Shown here piece after piece: positions 12,291 to 23,563 of a stretch of 42,690 nt of DNA; positions within the stretch are counted from its first letter, which is position 1; each line of letters begins with the position of its first letter. The position numbers and the translations under genes are program-made. The notes under the pieces were generated by a model that was not told the origin of the DNA, made no database searches, and saw nothing but the letters and a program-made list of their open reading frames with translations. Location of the stretch: assembly GCA_027604685.1 (NCBI GenBank), contig JADHYX010000158.1, positions 5,583 to 48,272 of the forward strand, read 5' to 3'. The DNA comes from Lobulomyces angularis (Eukaryota; Chytridiomycota; Chytridiomycetes; Lobulomycetales; Lobulomycetaceae).

Positions 12291-14790
12291 ATGAGTAATG
12301 AGGATGTGAATATGGATGCAGCAGTCTCCGTTTATCTTCGAAATAGGTAAGATTGAAAATTAAAAAAAGTTAGAATGTTAGAAATTAAACGTATTATTTT
12401 AAACTGCTTATTTCTTTCTTTAGAGGATACAAAGAAGCGGATAGCATGTTAAAACAAGAAGCAAATTTATTAAATTCTAGAAAAACTCAAAAAAATTTGT
12501 TGGATTTAAATATACCAGACTTAATTTTATATTCTTCAAAGGATGAAGTCAGAGATGATCCAAATATTTATTCTAACTTTTACTCTCTGTTAAGAAACTG
12601 GATCAATGAATCCAGTTTGGATTTATACAAGTTCGAATTACGAAGATGCCTGTTTCCTATTTTTGTTTACAGCTACCTAAATTTGGTGGAAAGTGATCAT
12701 CCTAAAGAAGGTTTCGCCATTTTTTTTGTTTTTTTACTGAGGGATTTAATCAAATATATGCATTCTTAGCACAAACTTTAATGAAGTCTTTTGAACAAGA
12801 TCATCAAGAACAGCATAGTCAAGATCTGGAAAAGCTTTCTTGTGTTTTGTCAAAAAACCATCTAGTTGAAAATGAATTTGTAAAAGAATTCAAATCTTCA
12901 AAATATAAAATTAGGTAATTTTTTATATATTAATATAAAAAACATACCTTTTTTTTTAACTAACTTTGATAATAAATTTAAAAAAACAAAAATTTTTATA
13001 TAATCTAGAATGTCAAGATACAGTTTTGAGTTACTACTGTCATTCTTACAAAATAACAAAATGATGTTAATTTTGAGAATTTTAAACGAACATTTAGCTA
13101 TAAAGGTTACAACGGATAAACCGCGACTATTAAATCAAGATGAAAGTGATGGTGGCGCTGTCGACAATGAAGTAGATGGAATTGATGACGATAAAAATAA
13201 TTTAGATCAAGAGGAGGTAAAGTTGGGCACATTACCCGCAGATCCTTGGCTAGTAAAGGAACTGGATCGCTGTTTAAGAGAAGGGGTATATTATAGTTGC
13301 TGTTTTTTGCCTTTTTTATCAGCTCTTTTTTATTAATGAAAAGAGTGGATTTACTCCCCAAGAAATGCCCTTTATAGCACAAGAACTTCAAAAATTAAAA
13401 AAAGAAAATCCTCTAAAGGATTCGCCGAAGAGAGATTCGATACCGCTACCTCCACCAAAACTTTTAGATATCCAGCAAGAAATCAAAACGTTAAATGAAC
13501 TAAGAAGTAAAATCATTTTAAATAACAGCTTGAAGCCGACGATTTGTTCATATACTCTACATAATACCTATGAAAATTTAACTTGTGCAAAATTTTCTCC
13601 CAGTTCAACTTTAATTGGTGGTGGATTTAGTGATAGTTTAGTTAAAGTATGGAATGTTAAAGGGGTTGTTAATCCAAAGCAACCTACCATAACAATGCCG
13701 TCCGGTAGCTTAATTTTATATCTTTTGAGTTAACGCTTCTTGGTAGATCCGCGAACTCCTACAAAATTGGTGGGCCACAGTGGACCGGTGTATGGTATGG
13801 GCTTTAGTCCTGATAATAATTATTTAATCAGCTGTAGTGAAGATAAAACTGGTAATATTTTATTAAAAAAAGATTAAATTTTTTTTTCTTTTTTAATAGC
13901 AAGACTTTGGAGTTTGCTTACTGAATCCAATTTAGCTGTTTATAAAGGTCACAATTATCCAGTTTGGGTAAGTTGGGATTTTAACAACACTTCATTTTAT
14001 TTTTTTTGTTGTTAAAATTAAACTTTTTTTTTTTTTTAAGGATTGTGAATTTGGACCATTAGGTGTTTATTTTGCGACATGTTCTCATGATCGAACTGCG
14101 CGACTATGGAGTACGGACCATATTTATCCTCTGAGAATATTTGTAGGACATTTATCAGATGTCGATGTAAATAATTTTTGTTATTTTTTGTACTGTTTAA
14201 TTATTCATTTTTTGTTTTTTTAGTGTGTAAAATTTCATCCAAACAACAATTACCTTTTGACAGGGTCGTTAGATAGAACGCTTAGATTATGGGATCTGCA
14301 AAGAGGTCACACTGTTAGGTTACTGTCGAGGCACAACGCAGGCGTTACATGTTGCGCCATTTCTCCTGACGGTAGAATGGCAGCATCTTCCGGTAATTAA
14401 AAAAAAAAAAATTTTTTTATAGAATAAAAAATTAAATATTACTTAGGTGAAGATAAAGTAATTATGATATGGGACTTGGGAACAGGAAAGTTAATAAAGA
14501 AGATGGTAGGACACGAAAGTGCAGTACAGACTTTAGAGTTTAGTTTGGATGGCAAAGTTTTAACCTCTGGGGGGCTGGACTACACAGTTAGAGTGTGGGA
14601 TTGTAAAACAGGTGACTTAAGTAACAACGAAGCTGAAATTTCCGGTGAAAATAGAACTGGCAACCCTTCTACCACTGCTACCTCTAATGATTTGCTGCAC
14701 ACTTTTTATACCAAAAAGACCCCCATATTTGACATTAAATATGGTAAAAATAGTAACATATTACTAACTGTTGGCCCTTTTCTTCCATAA
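12291..14790 (+). CDS. TAF5: TAF5, WD40 subunit of TFIID (and possibly SAGA)
   Basis: Scaffold subunit of the general transcription factor TFIID, in some lineages also of SAGA; acts in the nucleus. Exons: 12291..12346, 12424..12710, 12770..12914, 13009..13285, 13323..13704, 13747..13851, 13900..13967, 14041..14166, 14224..14392, 14447..14790; 652 residues. Seen: an N-terminal LisH motif ([19 protein letters not shown]); the TAF5 NTD2 helical domain at about 65-200 ([20 protein letters not shown]); a variable acidic linker; then WD40 repeats from about 360 to the end, with [43 protein letters not shown] and [11 protein letters not shown]. The phrase [12 protein letters not shown] is typical of TAF5 NTD2, which separates it from other WD40 proteins. 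Convergent with the RFC gene. Confidence 0.95.
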
Positions 14791-15111
14791 AAAAAAAAAA
14801 AAAAAGTGTGTATTTATGTGTGTATTTATATTTTTTTTTTATTAAAAGAATAAAATATTGTTTCTTATAAACTTTTGATAATTATTACATTTATTTTTTA
14901 TTTTTTTAAATTTTTATAAAAACAAATAATAAAAAAAAAAGAAATTAAATTTGGTTTAGCAAAAAAAAAAAAAAAAAATTAATATATATATAATTATAAA
15001 TAAAAAGAAAAAAGAAAAAGAATATTCAAATACTTAAAAATTAAACCAACTGAAAAAAAAAAAAAAAATGATAATAAAAAATTTTTTCTAAAATGTTTTT
15101 TTCTCTGTATG
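14791..15111. other. convergent spacer, no gene seen
   Basis: Joint 3' flank of TAF5 (+) and the RFC subunit (-). It is nearly pure A and T with several poly-A runs longer than 12. Nothing else was recognised. Confidence 0.6.
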
Positions 15112-16456
15112 TTAAACAGCAATCAATGACATTAATTGTAGATATTCGTCGGAACCGTCGACTAGAGATTTATCCACCTGTGCAACTTTAATTGAAAGTT
15201 TACTCTTTTCTAATGAACTTATTTCTTCATTTTCCATCAATAACTCTTGAAACTAAAAAAATTTTTGATAATTAATTTTTTTTTTTGTAATCTTTAATCT
15301 AATTTTTTTATTTTAATTTACCTGTATCAAAAATTGAGTACCAGAGTATCCTTCATTTTGAATTTTATCTAAAATTTTTTTAAATTCAGAAAATTTTTTT
15401 TTTAAGCAGCAATTTAAAAACTGTGAAACTATATCGTTGGGGATTGAACCAGATATTTCATTTACCGCACTCATGGGAATTTCCTCATCTTTGTATAACT
15501 GTGAAGCACTCTGTAAAAACATTACTCCTTTACGTAAATCTTAATTTTTTTTTGGTTAATTAATATACACAAAATAAAATAAAATTTTCTTCATACCACC
15601 GTCTGAAACTTTGATTAATGATTCAATAACCTAAAAAAAAAAATGAATCAAATAAGGGAAAAAAAAACTTTTAATAACTATACATTATCACGACAATCTA
15701 AATTTTCTTTTTCACAAATAAATTTTAATCTTCCCTTCATCGAATCGATTGGTAGAGGTTTAAATCTAAATTTTGCACATCTGGATGTCAAAGGTTCAAT
15801 TATTCTTGAAGAAATAAATAAAGACATTTAATTTTTTTTTTTTTAGTAAAATTCACCTTGATATATAATTACAAATCAAACAGAATCTAGTAATCTTTGA
15901 ATAATTTTCCATAACTCTTCTTAGAGCACTTTGGGCATCACCTGTCATCGAATCTGCTTCATCTAAAATAATAATTTTGTATGGTGGACATGGATACGAA
16001 TTTTTTGTTCTAAAAAAAATTAATTAATTTTTTTTTATTAATTATTGATAAGATTTTTTTTTTTACTCCTTGTTTGCAATAGTAACGTTAGTTTTAGCAA
16101 AATTTTTAATTTTTTCTCTGACCACGCTAATCCCCCTCTCATCACTAGCATTCAACTCCAAAACTCTACTCTTTATTAATTCCGGTCCATATCTATAATA
16201 AAACAGTTAAAAAAATGCATTTTTTTTTTAAATTTTCTTTTTACAATTCTTTTGCTAAAGCCAAGATTGTGCTAGTTTTACCAGTACCAGGAGGACCATA
16301 AAACAACATGTGAGGCAAGTTATCAGAAGTCAATGCTTTTTTTAATACTGCTACAATTTCCTCTTGACTCGACACCTGCTCTATAGAATTAGGTCGATAC
16401 TTCTCGATCCATGGTAAATTTAACTTTTTTGCCTCTGTATTGCTCTTCTTTACCAT
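15112..16456 (-). CDS. replication factor C small subunit (yeast Rfc2 / human RFC4 type)
   Basis: AAA+ subunit of the clamp loader that places PCNA on primed DNA. Exons: complement(15112..15252, 15322..15539, 15597..15630, 15684..15804, 15857..16009, 16067..16192, 16245..16456); 334 residues, normal for a small RFC subunit. Seen: PWIEKYRP; Walker A GPPGTGKT at 54-61; [20 protein letters not shown]; Walker B IIILDEAD at 125-132; sensor 1 in [10 protein letters not shown]; and the arginine finger SRC at 171-173 in [10 protein letters not shown]. The central [15 protein letters not shown] phrase and [14 protein letters not shown] match human RFC4/yeast Rfc2 better than the other small subunits. 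The C-terminal collar domain is present. A 34-base exon (15597-15630) lies in the lid region. ATM elsewhere in the window acts in a related pathway, but the two are not neighbours. Confidence 0.95.
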
Positions 16457-16968
16457 AATTTATTTTAGTTCTTCAATTTTTTTTAATAAAATCAATATGC
16501 TATTCAAGTAAACTAATATTAATTTTTATAATATAAATTTTTTGTTTTGTAAAACCCTTTTACATGAAATGTTCTATTTCAATGATAAAAAAAAAAAACC
16601 ATGTTTATTGATTATGTGGATGTAATACCATTATATTTGAAATAAGTAGTGAATAAAAATTAATTAATTAACAGGAACTAGTCTTTACTGTGAAAAGCAT
16701 GGATTTAACCTATACATCAACAAAATCTTAATAGAAAAACATTGAATTAGGAGAACTTCAGTTTATACGCATAAGAAATTCAATGCATATTTCGATTTTA
16801 TAATTTATAAAATAAAATTATGACAAAAAAAACGTAGCTTACAGAAAATACATCTCAAATAGTGTAAAGTTAAATTTCAAACTTAATTTATAATTAAAAA
16901 AAAGATAAATGAAAAAAAAAAATATATATTTTTAATAGAAAAAAAACAAAATAAAAACAATTTTTTTT
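16457..16968. other. intergenic region upstream of the RFC gene
   Basis: About 510 bases upstream of the minus-strand RFC start and downstream of the ubiquilin stop. Base composition is less homopolymeric between 16500 and 16860 than in other spacers, but no open frame, RNA gene or repeat was found. It should contain the RFC promoter. Confidence 0.5.
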
Positions 16969-18374
16969 TTATCTTTGACCTGCAGGAGGATTAGCAAACT
17001 AAAAAATAAAAAAAGAGGTAAAAAATAGAAATTTACAATTTATCAATTACCAGATATTCCACAGCAGCATTCACATTTCCTCCGCAAAGCTGAAGAGCTC
17101 TTACCTAAAAAAATAAAATATCTTATTAAACGCTAATAATGTGTATTAATTAATTACATTTTCCGTTGGATCATAAAATCCCATATCTCTTAATTGCTTT
17201 TAATGAAAAATGAAAAAAAACCGTCCAATTAAAATTAAATTGTAATCATATTGAAAAACCTGTAACTGTGTTTGATAGATTTCTTCTGGGGGTCCAGCTG
17301 GAGCTGGTGGTGCAGTCGCAGGAGCTGGTCCACCTGGCATACCTAAAACATTAAAAAAAATTTTTTTTTCCTTCTCACCTCCCAACATAGAGGCTAAAAA
17401 AGAAGGATCAGAAAGGAATGGATTCGTGCCAGGAGCTGCAGGTGCTGGTGCAGGTGCTCCAAAACCTATTTTTATAATATGGTAAAAGTTCAATTTTAAA
17501 ATTAACACAATAATTTACCTCCCATTCCACCACCAAAACCTCCCATCGCCTGACTCAATTGTAAAGCTCTTTGTAACGATTGGGGATCCGAAAGCATTCG
17601 CGCAAATTCTGGTGATTGCATATGCTGTCTCATTTCTAAATTTTAATTAAAAAATAAGAATAAGAGTATAATAATGAGAAAAAAATTCAATTCACCTGGG
17701 GTTAACATCGCAGCCATTTGAGGATTTTGTTGTGCCATCATATCTAGCATTTGCGGATTTTGCATTAATTGAGCCATCATTCCCAGCATTTGAGGATTAT
17801 TCATCATAGAATTTATTAAATTTGGGTCAGCAGCTGGCATCCCACCTGCGCCAAAACCACCAGGAGCACTTTGTTGGCCAAAAAGTGAAAATGGATTTTG
17901 AAGGAGTGAAGCGGTTGGTAATGGAGGAACTTGACCAGAAGGTGTAGTAGGAGTTGTGGCCGAAGTCGTTGAGGATGCCGCTGTTGTGGTAGCAGCTGGT
18001 GTCGCATCTGGTCGTCTCCCTTTTACTAAATGAATTCTAGTATGCATTAAAAATAAAGAGTATTATATTTAAAATTTAAATATAAAACAATACGTATGAT
18101 TGTCTTGTAATTTATAAGTTGATAGGGGATCAGCATCCTAAAATTATTTGAAAAAATAAAATTTTAAGATTAAAATAAGGTGCTCCACTTTTAATGTGCT
18201 TAAATAAAATAAATTGCATACTTTTAAAACTCTTCCAGAATAAATTAAACGTTGACTTGAACTTGGAGCGTCAGCAAGTTTAGTTTCTATGATATTTTTT
18301 AAATCTAACACTGTACAACTCTCCTCTGCTTCTACCTGAATGGTTGATTCTGATGATTTAATATTCAATTTCAT
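16969..18374 (-). CDS. ubiquilin / Dsk2-type UBL-UBA shuttle protein
   Basis: Ubiquitin receptor that ferries ubiquitinated clients to the proteasome and chaperones membrane proteins; cytosol. Exons: complement(16969..16998, 17051..17104, 17158..17196, 17260..17342, 17379..17465, 17519..17635, 17696..18036, 18094..18137, 18222..18374); 315 residues, shorter than animal ubiquilins and close to yeast Dsk2. Seen: N-terminal UBL domain (residues 1-71, with DAPSSSQRLIYSGRVLK and HTIHLVKG); a Thr/Ala/Pro linker; an STI1-like methionine-rich region with three NPQM copies around 155-178, then EFARMLSDPQ; an Ala/Pro segment; and a C-terminal UBA domain from about 265 with QLRDMGF and ALQLCGGNVNAAVEYL. 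The start at 18374 is preferred over an upstream in-frame ATG because the UBL beta-strand begins directly with MKLNIKS. Confidence 0.95.
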
Positions 18375-18831
18375 CTTTTTTTTTATATATTTATTTAAGA
18401 TTTTAAATTTTATTATTACTAATTTAAAAATTTTTGGTATCACACTACGCTTTTTAGTAATGAAAAGGATTTAAGAGTTTTTTGGAAGAAGTTATCAAAA
18501 CAATTATCAAGGTGCAGATCAAAGTAAAATAACTTTATTGACAGTAAAAAGAAGAGTTGGAAATACAGCTATTTTTTAAATGAAGTGAAAAAAAAAAAGA
18601 AGTTTAGAATCCTTTTGTTAGGAAAGATAAAAAAAAAAAGTTATTTTCTTATTAAAAACCAAAAAAAATCAAAATCAAAATTTATATTAAAGCGCAAAGT
18701 TAAAAAAAAAAAGAAAGTGAAATTAAAATAATATTTTTGAAATAATCGAACTAAAAGATGCAGGTTAAATGAGTTAGAAAATAATTTTTAGCTTGATAAA
18801 ATAAAAAATAAAAAATGAGGTATTTCAAATT
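18375..18831. other. intergenic region upstream of the ubiquilin gene
   Basis: This region should contain the ubiquilin promoter (minus strand) and the 3' flank of the next minus-strand gene. It is A-rich with scattered complex sequence and no gene visible. Confidence 0.5.
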
Positions 18832-19401
18832 TTAATTATCAGATATTAAATCTTGAGAAACTCTGCTTGATGAAAAAGTATTATCGGTATCACTTTTTGA
18901 AGAACCTTCTGCTGACATATTATTTTGGATGGTTTCAACATCATATTCTTTGTTTGGTGTTAAAAAGTTGGGATTGAATTCATAGCTCTCTGTTATTTTA
19001 ATTTCTCTTAATTCTGATTCAGATCCGAATCTTTCTGCATAACTTTTATTTTTTATTTTTTTTAGTTGAAATCTCATTATTTTAATTACCTGTTAGCAAC
19101 TGCTGGTCCAATGCTTGGACTTAAGGAATAAATAGAAGTTCTGCCTGCAAAAAAAAAGCATTAGATTTAACATTTTACTTTAAGTACCTGCAGAATTTTG
19201 CCTTTTAACTATAACAATTTCTCGTTCAATGAGAGTTTTTTTTTTTGATTGAATCCTTTTTTTTAGAATGACCACCATCACAATTGCAATTGCAAAACAT
19301 AAAATTCCTACCGTGATTCCAATTGCTAGGGCTATCACATCTGTATTCTGCTGTTCGGTGCTAATATTTGAATTAATAGTTCTTTCATCAGTTGTTGACA
19401 T
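18832..19401 (-). CDS. small single-pass membrane protein, unknown function
   Basis: Family not recognised. Exons: complement(18832..19042, 19090..19144, 19188..19401); 159 residues. Seen: a 20-residue Thr/Asn/Ser-rich N-terminus without a cleavable signal; one strong transmembrane helix at about 21-46 (VIALAIGITVGILCFAIAIV); then a basic stop-transfer stretch (KKRIQSKKK); and a Ser/Glu-rich cytosolic tail with YEFNPNF and EYDV tyrosine-containing motifs. Topology is probably N-out, C-in. The 3' splice at 19043 ends an AT-only 47-base intron and is chosen because it keeps the long tail frame. The tail looks disordered and could be phosphorylated, which is inference only. Confidence 0.65.
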
Positions 19402-20334
19402 TGGTGTTTTTTTATGATGGAAAATTGTAAACTGGAATATTCCTCTTTTGTCACCTTTTTCTAACTTGCGAAGATCAAATAAAAAAAAATTGAATTTCTT
19501 TGAAGAATTATGATGTTCACTATTTTTATTTTTTTTTGTGATTAATAATTTTTGTTTCCTTTTTTAAACATTTCCAAAAATAACTTTCACCACAAATTTT
19601 GTCCCACATCATTCAACCTTCCAATTTTTCGTGATCAAGTCAGAATTTATCAGTTATATAGTTCAATTACGGATATCAAGGGGAAATCATCTCCTTCAAA
19701 CACCAATTGATAACATTTTTTTCAAGTATTTTTAACTTTGAATTAATCAACGAAATAAAAAAAATACAGACAAAAATTTCATGCAAAAAACTGTTGATTT
19801 AAATTAAAAACTTGGTACGAATAAGCTTTGACAATTAAGTCAGTTAATAGTTGTGCAGATGTCAAAAAAAAATAAAATCAAGTTTAAGAGTAACGAGTAG
19901 GGCTTCTACACCACCAAGATGCTATCTCATGCATGAAACTTGGAAATTCAATGGAAGTTTGTAGTTAATGCTTTTACTCGTGCAAATCTAATTTTTGAGT
20001 GTTGCGTTTTTAAAATCACAAGTTTACCCTTCTCAGTTTCACATGTTATTTTCTATATTTGCATTTGGGACTTGCTCAGCTTCAACTCACCATCGATTTA
20101 ATTTATTCTCCATTTAAATAAATGCAAAATATTACAAAAAAGTACTAAAAGTAGCCAAAAGTAGTCACTGAGTAACTGTGTAGTGCAGTAGTTTTATATA
20201 ATTTCTAAATTCTACATTTTTGTGGCTTAAAGGGCTCTTCGTAAACATTTTTTTGCTTACAAATGTTTTAAAAAATCGTCAATCCAATATTTATAAATTG
20301 CTGAAAATTTGAACAAAACTTCAAAAAATACAAT
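19402..20334. other. long intergenic region, no gene assigned
   Basis: About 930 bases between two divergent genes. It must hold the promoters of the membrane protein gene (-) and the zinc-finger gene (+). Composition is more complex than other spacers (for example 19570-20330), yet no frame longer than a few tens of codons, no credible splice chain and no tRNA box pair was found. A non-coding RNA or an exon of unknown protein cannot be excluded. Confidence 0.4.
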
Positions 20335-20886
20335 ATGAGTTCACTTTCTTTAAAACATGCTCCTGAGTCTCTGAAATTTTCCCAATTAACAGCAATACCC
20401 CAACAAACTAAAACTCATCTTTACTGCAGTTTACCAAAAAATAGATACATAAATATTGACGCTAAGGTCCTGTTATTTAGATTGCCTTTTATTACTAAAG
20501 AATTTCAACTAAGGCCTAAAGACTCAGTTAACGAAGCTGCAAATTTACAAACTGAGTCTACCTGTGAAGAAAATTTAAGTGATTGCGTTGATTCCAAACC
20601 ATTGAACTTTCTTGAGGATTCTGACAAAACAAAACATCAAACTCTAAGAAAATATTCAAACAGACATACCGTTTTAAAAACATTAAAAAATAACATAATA
20701 AAATCGGGAGATCGAATTTGTGATGAATGTGGAAAGAAATTTAATAGAACAGCTGAATTGCGACGGCATGTTAAATCATTACATCTCGGCGCAACCAATT
20801 TTCATTGCAACTCATGCTCCAAAAATTTTAATAGATTGGATGTTTATAAAAAGCATTTAAAATCACAATGTAATTTAAATTTTTAA
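20335..20886 (+). CDS. C2H2-type zinc-finger protein
   Basis: Probable nucleic-acid-binding protein; single exon, 183 residues, rare in this intron-rich window. Two adjacent fingers lie at the C-terminus: CDECGKKFNRTAELRRHVKSLH (about residues 129-150), a canonical C2H2 finger, then CNSCSKNFNRLDVYKKHLKSQC (about 158-179), whose last ligand is Cys instead of His (C2HC). The N-terminal two thirds have no recognisable domain. Because two tandem fingers often suffice for sequence-specific DNA binding, a transcription factor role is likely but inferred. The start is the first in-frame ATG after upstream stops. Confidence 0.75.
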   Translation: MSSLSLKHAPESLKFSQLTAIPQQTKTHLYCSLPKNRYINIDAKVLLFRLPFITKEFQLRPKDSVNEAANLQTESTCEENLSDCVDSKPLNFLEDSDKTKHQTLRKYSNRHTVLKTLKNNIIKSGDRICDECGKKFNRTAELRRHVKSLHLGATNFHCNSCSKNFNRLDVYKKHLKSQCNLNF

Positions 20887-21082
20887 TTTATTAATAGTTC
20901 AAATAAAAACTTTTTTTTTAAAAATTATTTTATTTCTCGAAATTTTTAATTGTAATTTTTTTCCTTTCTACAATCCATCCAAATATGTAAGCAATAACTG
21001 TCATTAAAACGATCACTGAGATTAAAAAAAAAAGAAATTTACTAAGAGATCAAAAATCACCAAAATTTAATTTGATGATTCT

Positions 21083-22472
21083 TCATATAGTAATTGCTTT
21101 TATTGCCATTTCTAAGGCTCCGTTTTTTGTTTTGTTTCCACCAATGAAACCTGAAGCATGTACAAAAATGCAATCTGCAATTTCACTTTCTTTACTTAAA
21201 TTTTCATCCCGTAAACCCATCCACCTTTCTGGCAAGGTTTTGCGACTAACGAAGGAGTCACTACTTTCCGACACTGCTTGAACTCTAAGTATTTAAAATA
21301 GGATATTTATTGAAAATTTAATAAAATAACAAACCTCCAGCTTTTACTTTGATCTTCGTATAAAACAAACAAAATTTTTTCTTCAATATTAAGATTCAAT
21401 TCTTTTTCGAAATTATAAAGATGTTCTTTCCAAGGACAAAATTGATCCAGTATTATTATTTTCCCTGAAGTATGAATATCTTTCCTAAAAAATGATATGT
21501 TTTCACTTTTCTTTAAATTATACCTCCGTGCAATAGCTTTTCCAACAATATCCCTAGCTGGGATCCAACTATAAGCAATGGATTTAGCAATGTCTAAAAA
21601 TTCAAGACCCACAACTTCAACTTTGGAGATAGAATAATTAAAAATTAAATATTGAAAAAAAGAAAGAAAAAAAACACATTGTAACTGTACTAAAAAATAT
21701 CCAAACCTGCTTGATAAAATCTTTCATCTACATCAACATTAGCTTCATTCCACCACGGATTTAGCCTTGAAATCCTTTTTGATATCGAAGTGCTTTCTTT
21801 GTAAAATTTTTCCACTCCTGCTGGATATTGGGAAACTCCGTTGTCAACGGCATCCATTCCTAAATTAACAAAATTTTTAAATACTTATCATTCTTTTTAA
21901 AACCTTCAATAAAATCTGTGTAAAGCTTTTGATATATAGTTTCAATTAATTCCTGGTCTTGTGGATTTATTTTACTTAACACACTTTTCAAAACTTCTCT
22001 CCCAAAATGCTTGTATATTAATCCTAAAAAAAATTGCAATTTTTAATAATCACCACAGAACATAAGCAATACCGGCTGAGCTTAATTTAGTAACTTTATG
22101 ATTATCAGAAAAAGTAGAATTAAAGCTTCTTTGATGATGGTCAAATCTAAAAGGCATTACAAATTCGTAAAATATCAAATAAAAACCTATTTTTTTCTGG
22201 TAAATACTCAGCACCAACGTCTACGACAATATCTGCTTTTTCAATGATTTTCGGATCTAGCAACATTTAGAACTAACTCTTAATTAAATTACTAATTTTC
22301 ACCTCGCGTCCTAATTATTTTAGCATCTTTAAAGTCGTCAACTTGCTTAAGCATAAAAACAGCCAAAGCTTCATCTGCATGGAAACTACAAAAAATGTTT
22401 TCAAATGTGCATCCTCTTAACGAAAATAAAATATTACGATCCATTATGCGTCACAATTGTTTTCGATACCAT
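21083..22472 (-). CDS. MYG1: MYG1 family metal-dependent exonuclease
   Basis: Member of the MYG1 (UPF0160) family, DHH-like 3'-5' RNA exonucleases reported to act in nucleus and mitochondria. Exons: complement(21083..21284, 21335..21620, 21707..21859, 21904..22023, 22073..22146, 22187..22256, 22303..22385, 22438..22472); 340 residues, the usual size. Seen: THNGSFHADE at 8-17, the metal-binding start of the family; ADIVVDVGAEYL; RFDHHQRSF at 63-71; MDAVDNGVSQYP; and the C-terminal HASGFIGGNKTKNGALEMA. No clear mitochondrial presequence precedes the catalytic motif, which starts at residue 8. It is divergent from the thioesterase gene across 136 bases. Confidence 0.93.
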
Positions 22473-22608
22473 TGAATTCAAAGATCTACAATTTTTGAAA
22501 TTAAGTAATTTTAAAGATAATTTGAAAATATTGAAAATGTAGATTTTTCCAAATATTTTTTTTTTTAGTTTTTTGGGTAAACTGCAGACTAATTTTAATA
22601 TAACTGAA
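22473..22608. promoter_or_regulatory. bidirectional spacer between MYG1 and thioesterase
   Basis: Only 136 bases separate the two divergent start codons, so the promoters must overlap or be shared. No specific element could be identified. Confidence 0.4.
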
Positions 22609-23239
22609 ATGAACAATGAAAAGGTTAATCTTTTGCAAAAATTTTGGGTTTATCAACAAGGCATATCAGCCTATGATTCGAGGTTTGGTGAATTAACCAT
22701 TTGTGAGGCAACTGCAAAACATGTCAAAGTTAAATTTACTGCCAGCAAGCATCAGCTTAATGAACATAACTCACTTCACGGTTATATCTTTTTTATGTGA
22801 CGATTTTTACTGTAATACTAACTTTATTTTTTACTAGGTGGTTTTATGTAAGTTTAAAAGTAATACCTCTTTCTTTTACACGTTTTTCTATACAGTAATC
22901 ATGTTGTTGACATAATTGGATTTCTTCCTTTTGTTGCGGCTTCAGAAAATATTCAACTACAAGCTGTTTCCACAGATATAGGATGCAGCTACGTTAAGTG
23001 TATACATTCTATGCAATATTTACACTAACCTTTTCAAAGCGTGTAAGTTGGGTGACGAAGTTACGGTAAAGGCGGATTTGGTACATATGGTAAATTTATA
23101 ATTTCGTCTGAAGTATTATATGAATTATTATGTATAGGGACGAACAATGGGTTTTAGTAAAGTTACATTATTTAATTCAAAAGAAGAAATACTTGCTTTT
23201 GGGCACCATACGCTAATGTTTTTAAAACCTAAGTTATAG
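22609..23239 (+). CDS. hotdog-fold acyl-CoA thioesterase (ACOT13/PaaI-like)
   Basis: Probable acyl-CoA thioesterase, hydrolysing acyl-CoA to free acid and CoA. Exons: 22609..22780, 22838..22847, 22896..22999, 23040..23089, 23138..23239; 145 residues, matching ACOT13-sized single-hotdog proteins. Seen: NEHNSLHGGFINHVVD, the central-helix signature with HGG; GCSYVK; GDEVTVKADL; MGRTMGFSKVTLFN; and the final beta-strand FGHHTLMFLKP. The second exon is just 10 bases (GTGGTTTTAT), and it is needed to read HGGFIN in frame. Substrate chain length cannot be predicted. The start at 22609 is the first ATG; an upstream in-frame stretch lacks one. Confidence 0.86.
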
Positions 23240-23563
23240 TGTGACTGCAGGGAAGTTACTTATTATGAAATATGATAAAACTTTTTATTTTATCGACAGA
23301 TTTCAAATTTAATTTTATTTCGTTACTGATTCAACACATTGCTACATAATTACAGTATATAAAGAAAGGACAGTATACATTTGTTTGACGCGTAAAATGC
23401 GTTGTTTTTTTTATTATAACTGAATCTAATTTTAAAATTACCATGTTATGTGTTATATATATTTTTTAATATATCGGTAACAGATTAAGTAATTATCCCA
23501 CACTCAATTCAACTTCCCACTGTTCTGTTAACAATCGGAACAATTTCGATATCTGGTTATGTG
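23240..23563. other. convergent spacer, no gene seen
   Basis: Joint 3' flank of the thioesterase (+) and ATM (-) genes. It is AT-rich without strong homopolymers, with no open frame of note on either strand. Confidence 0.5.
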
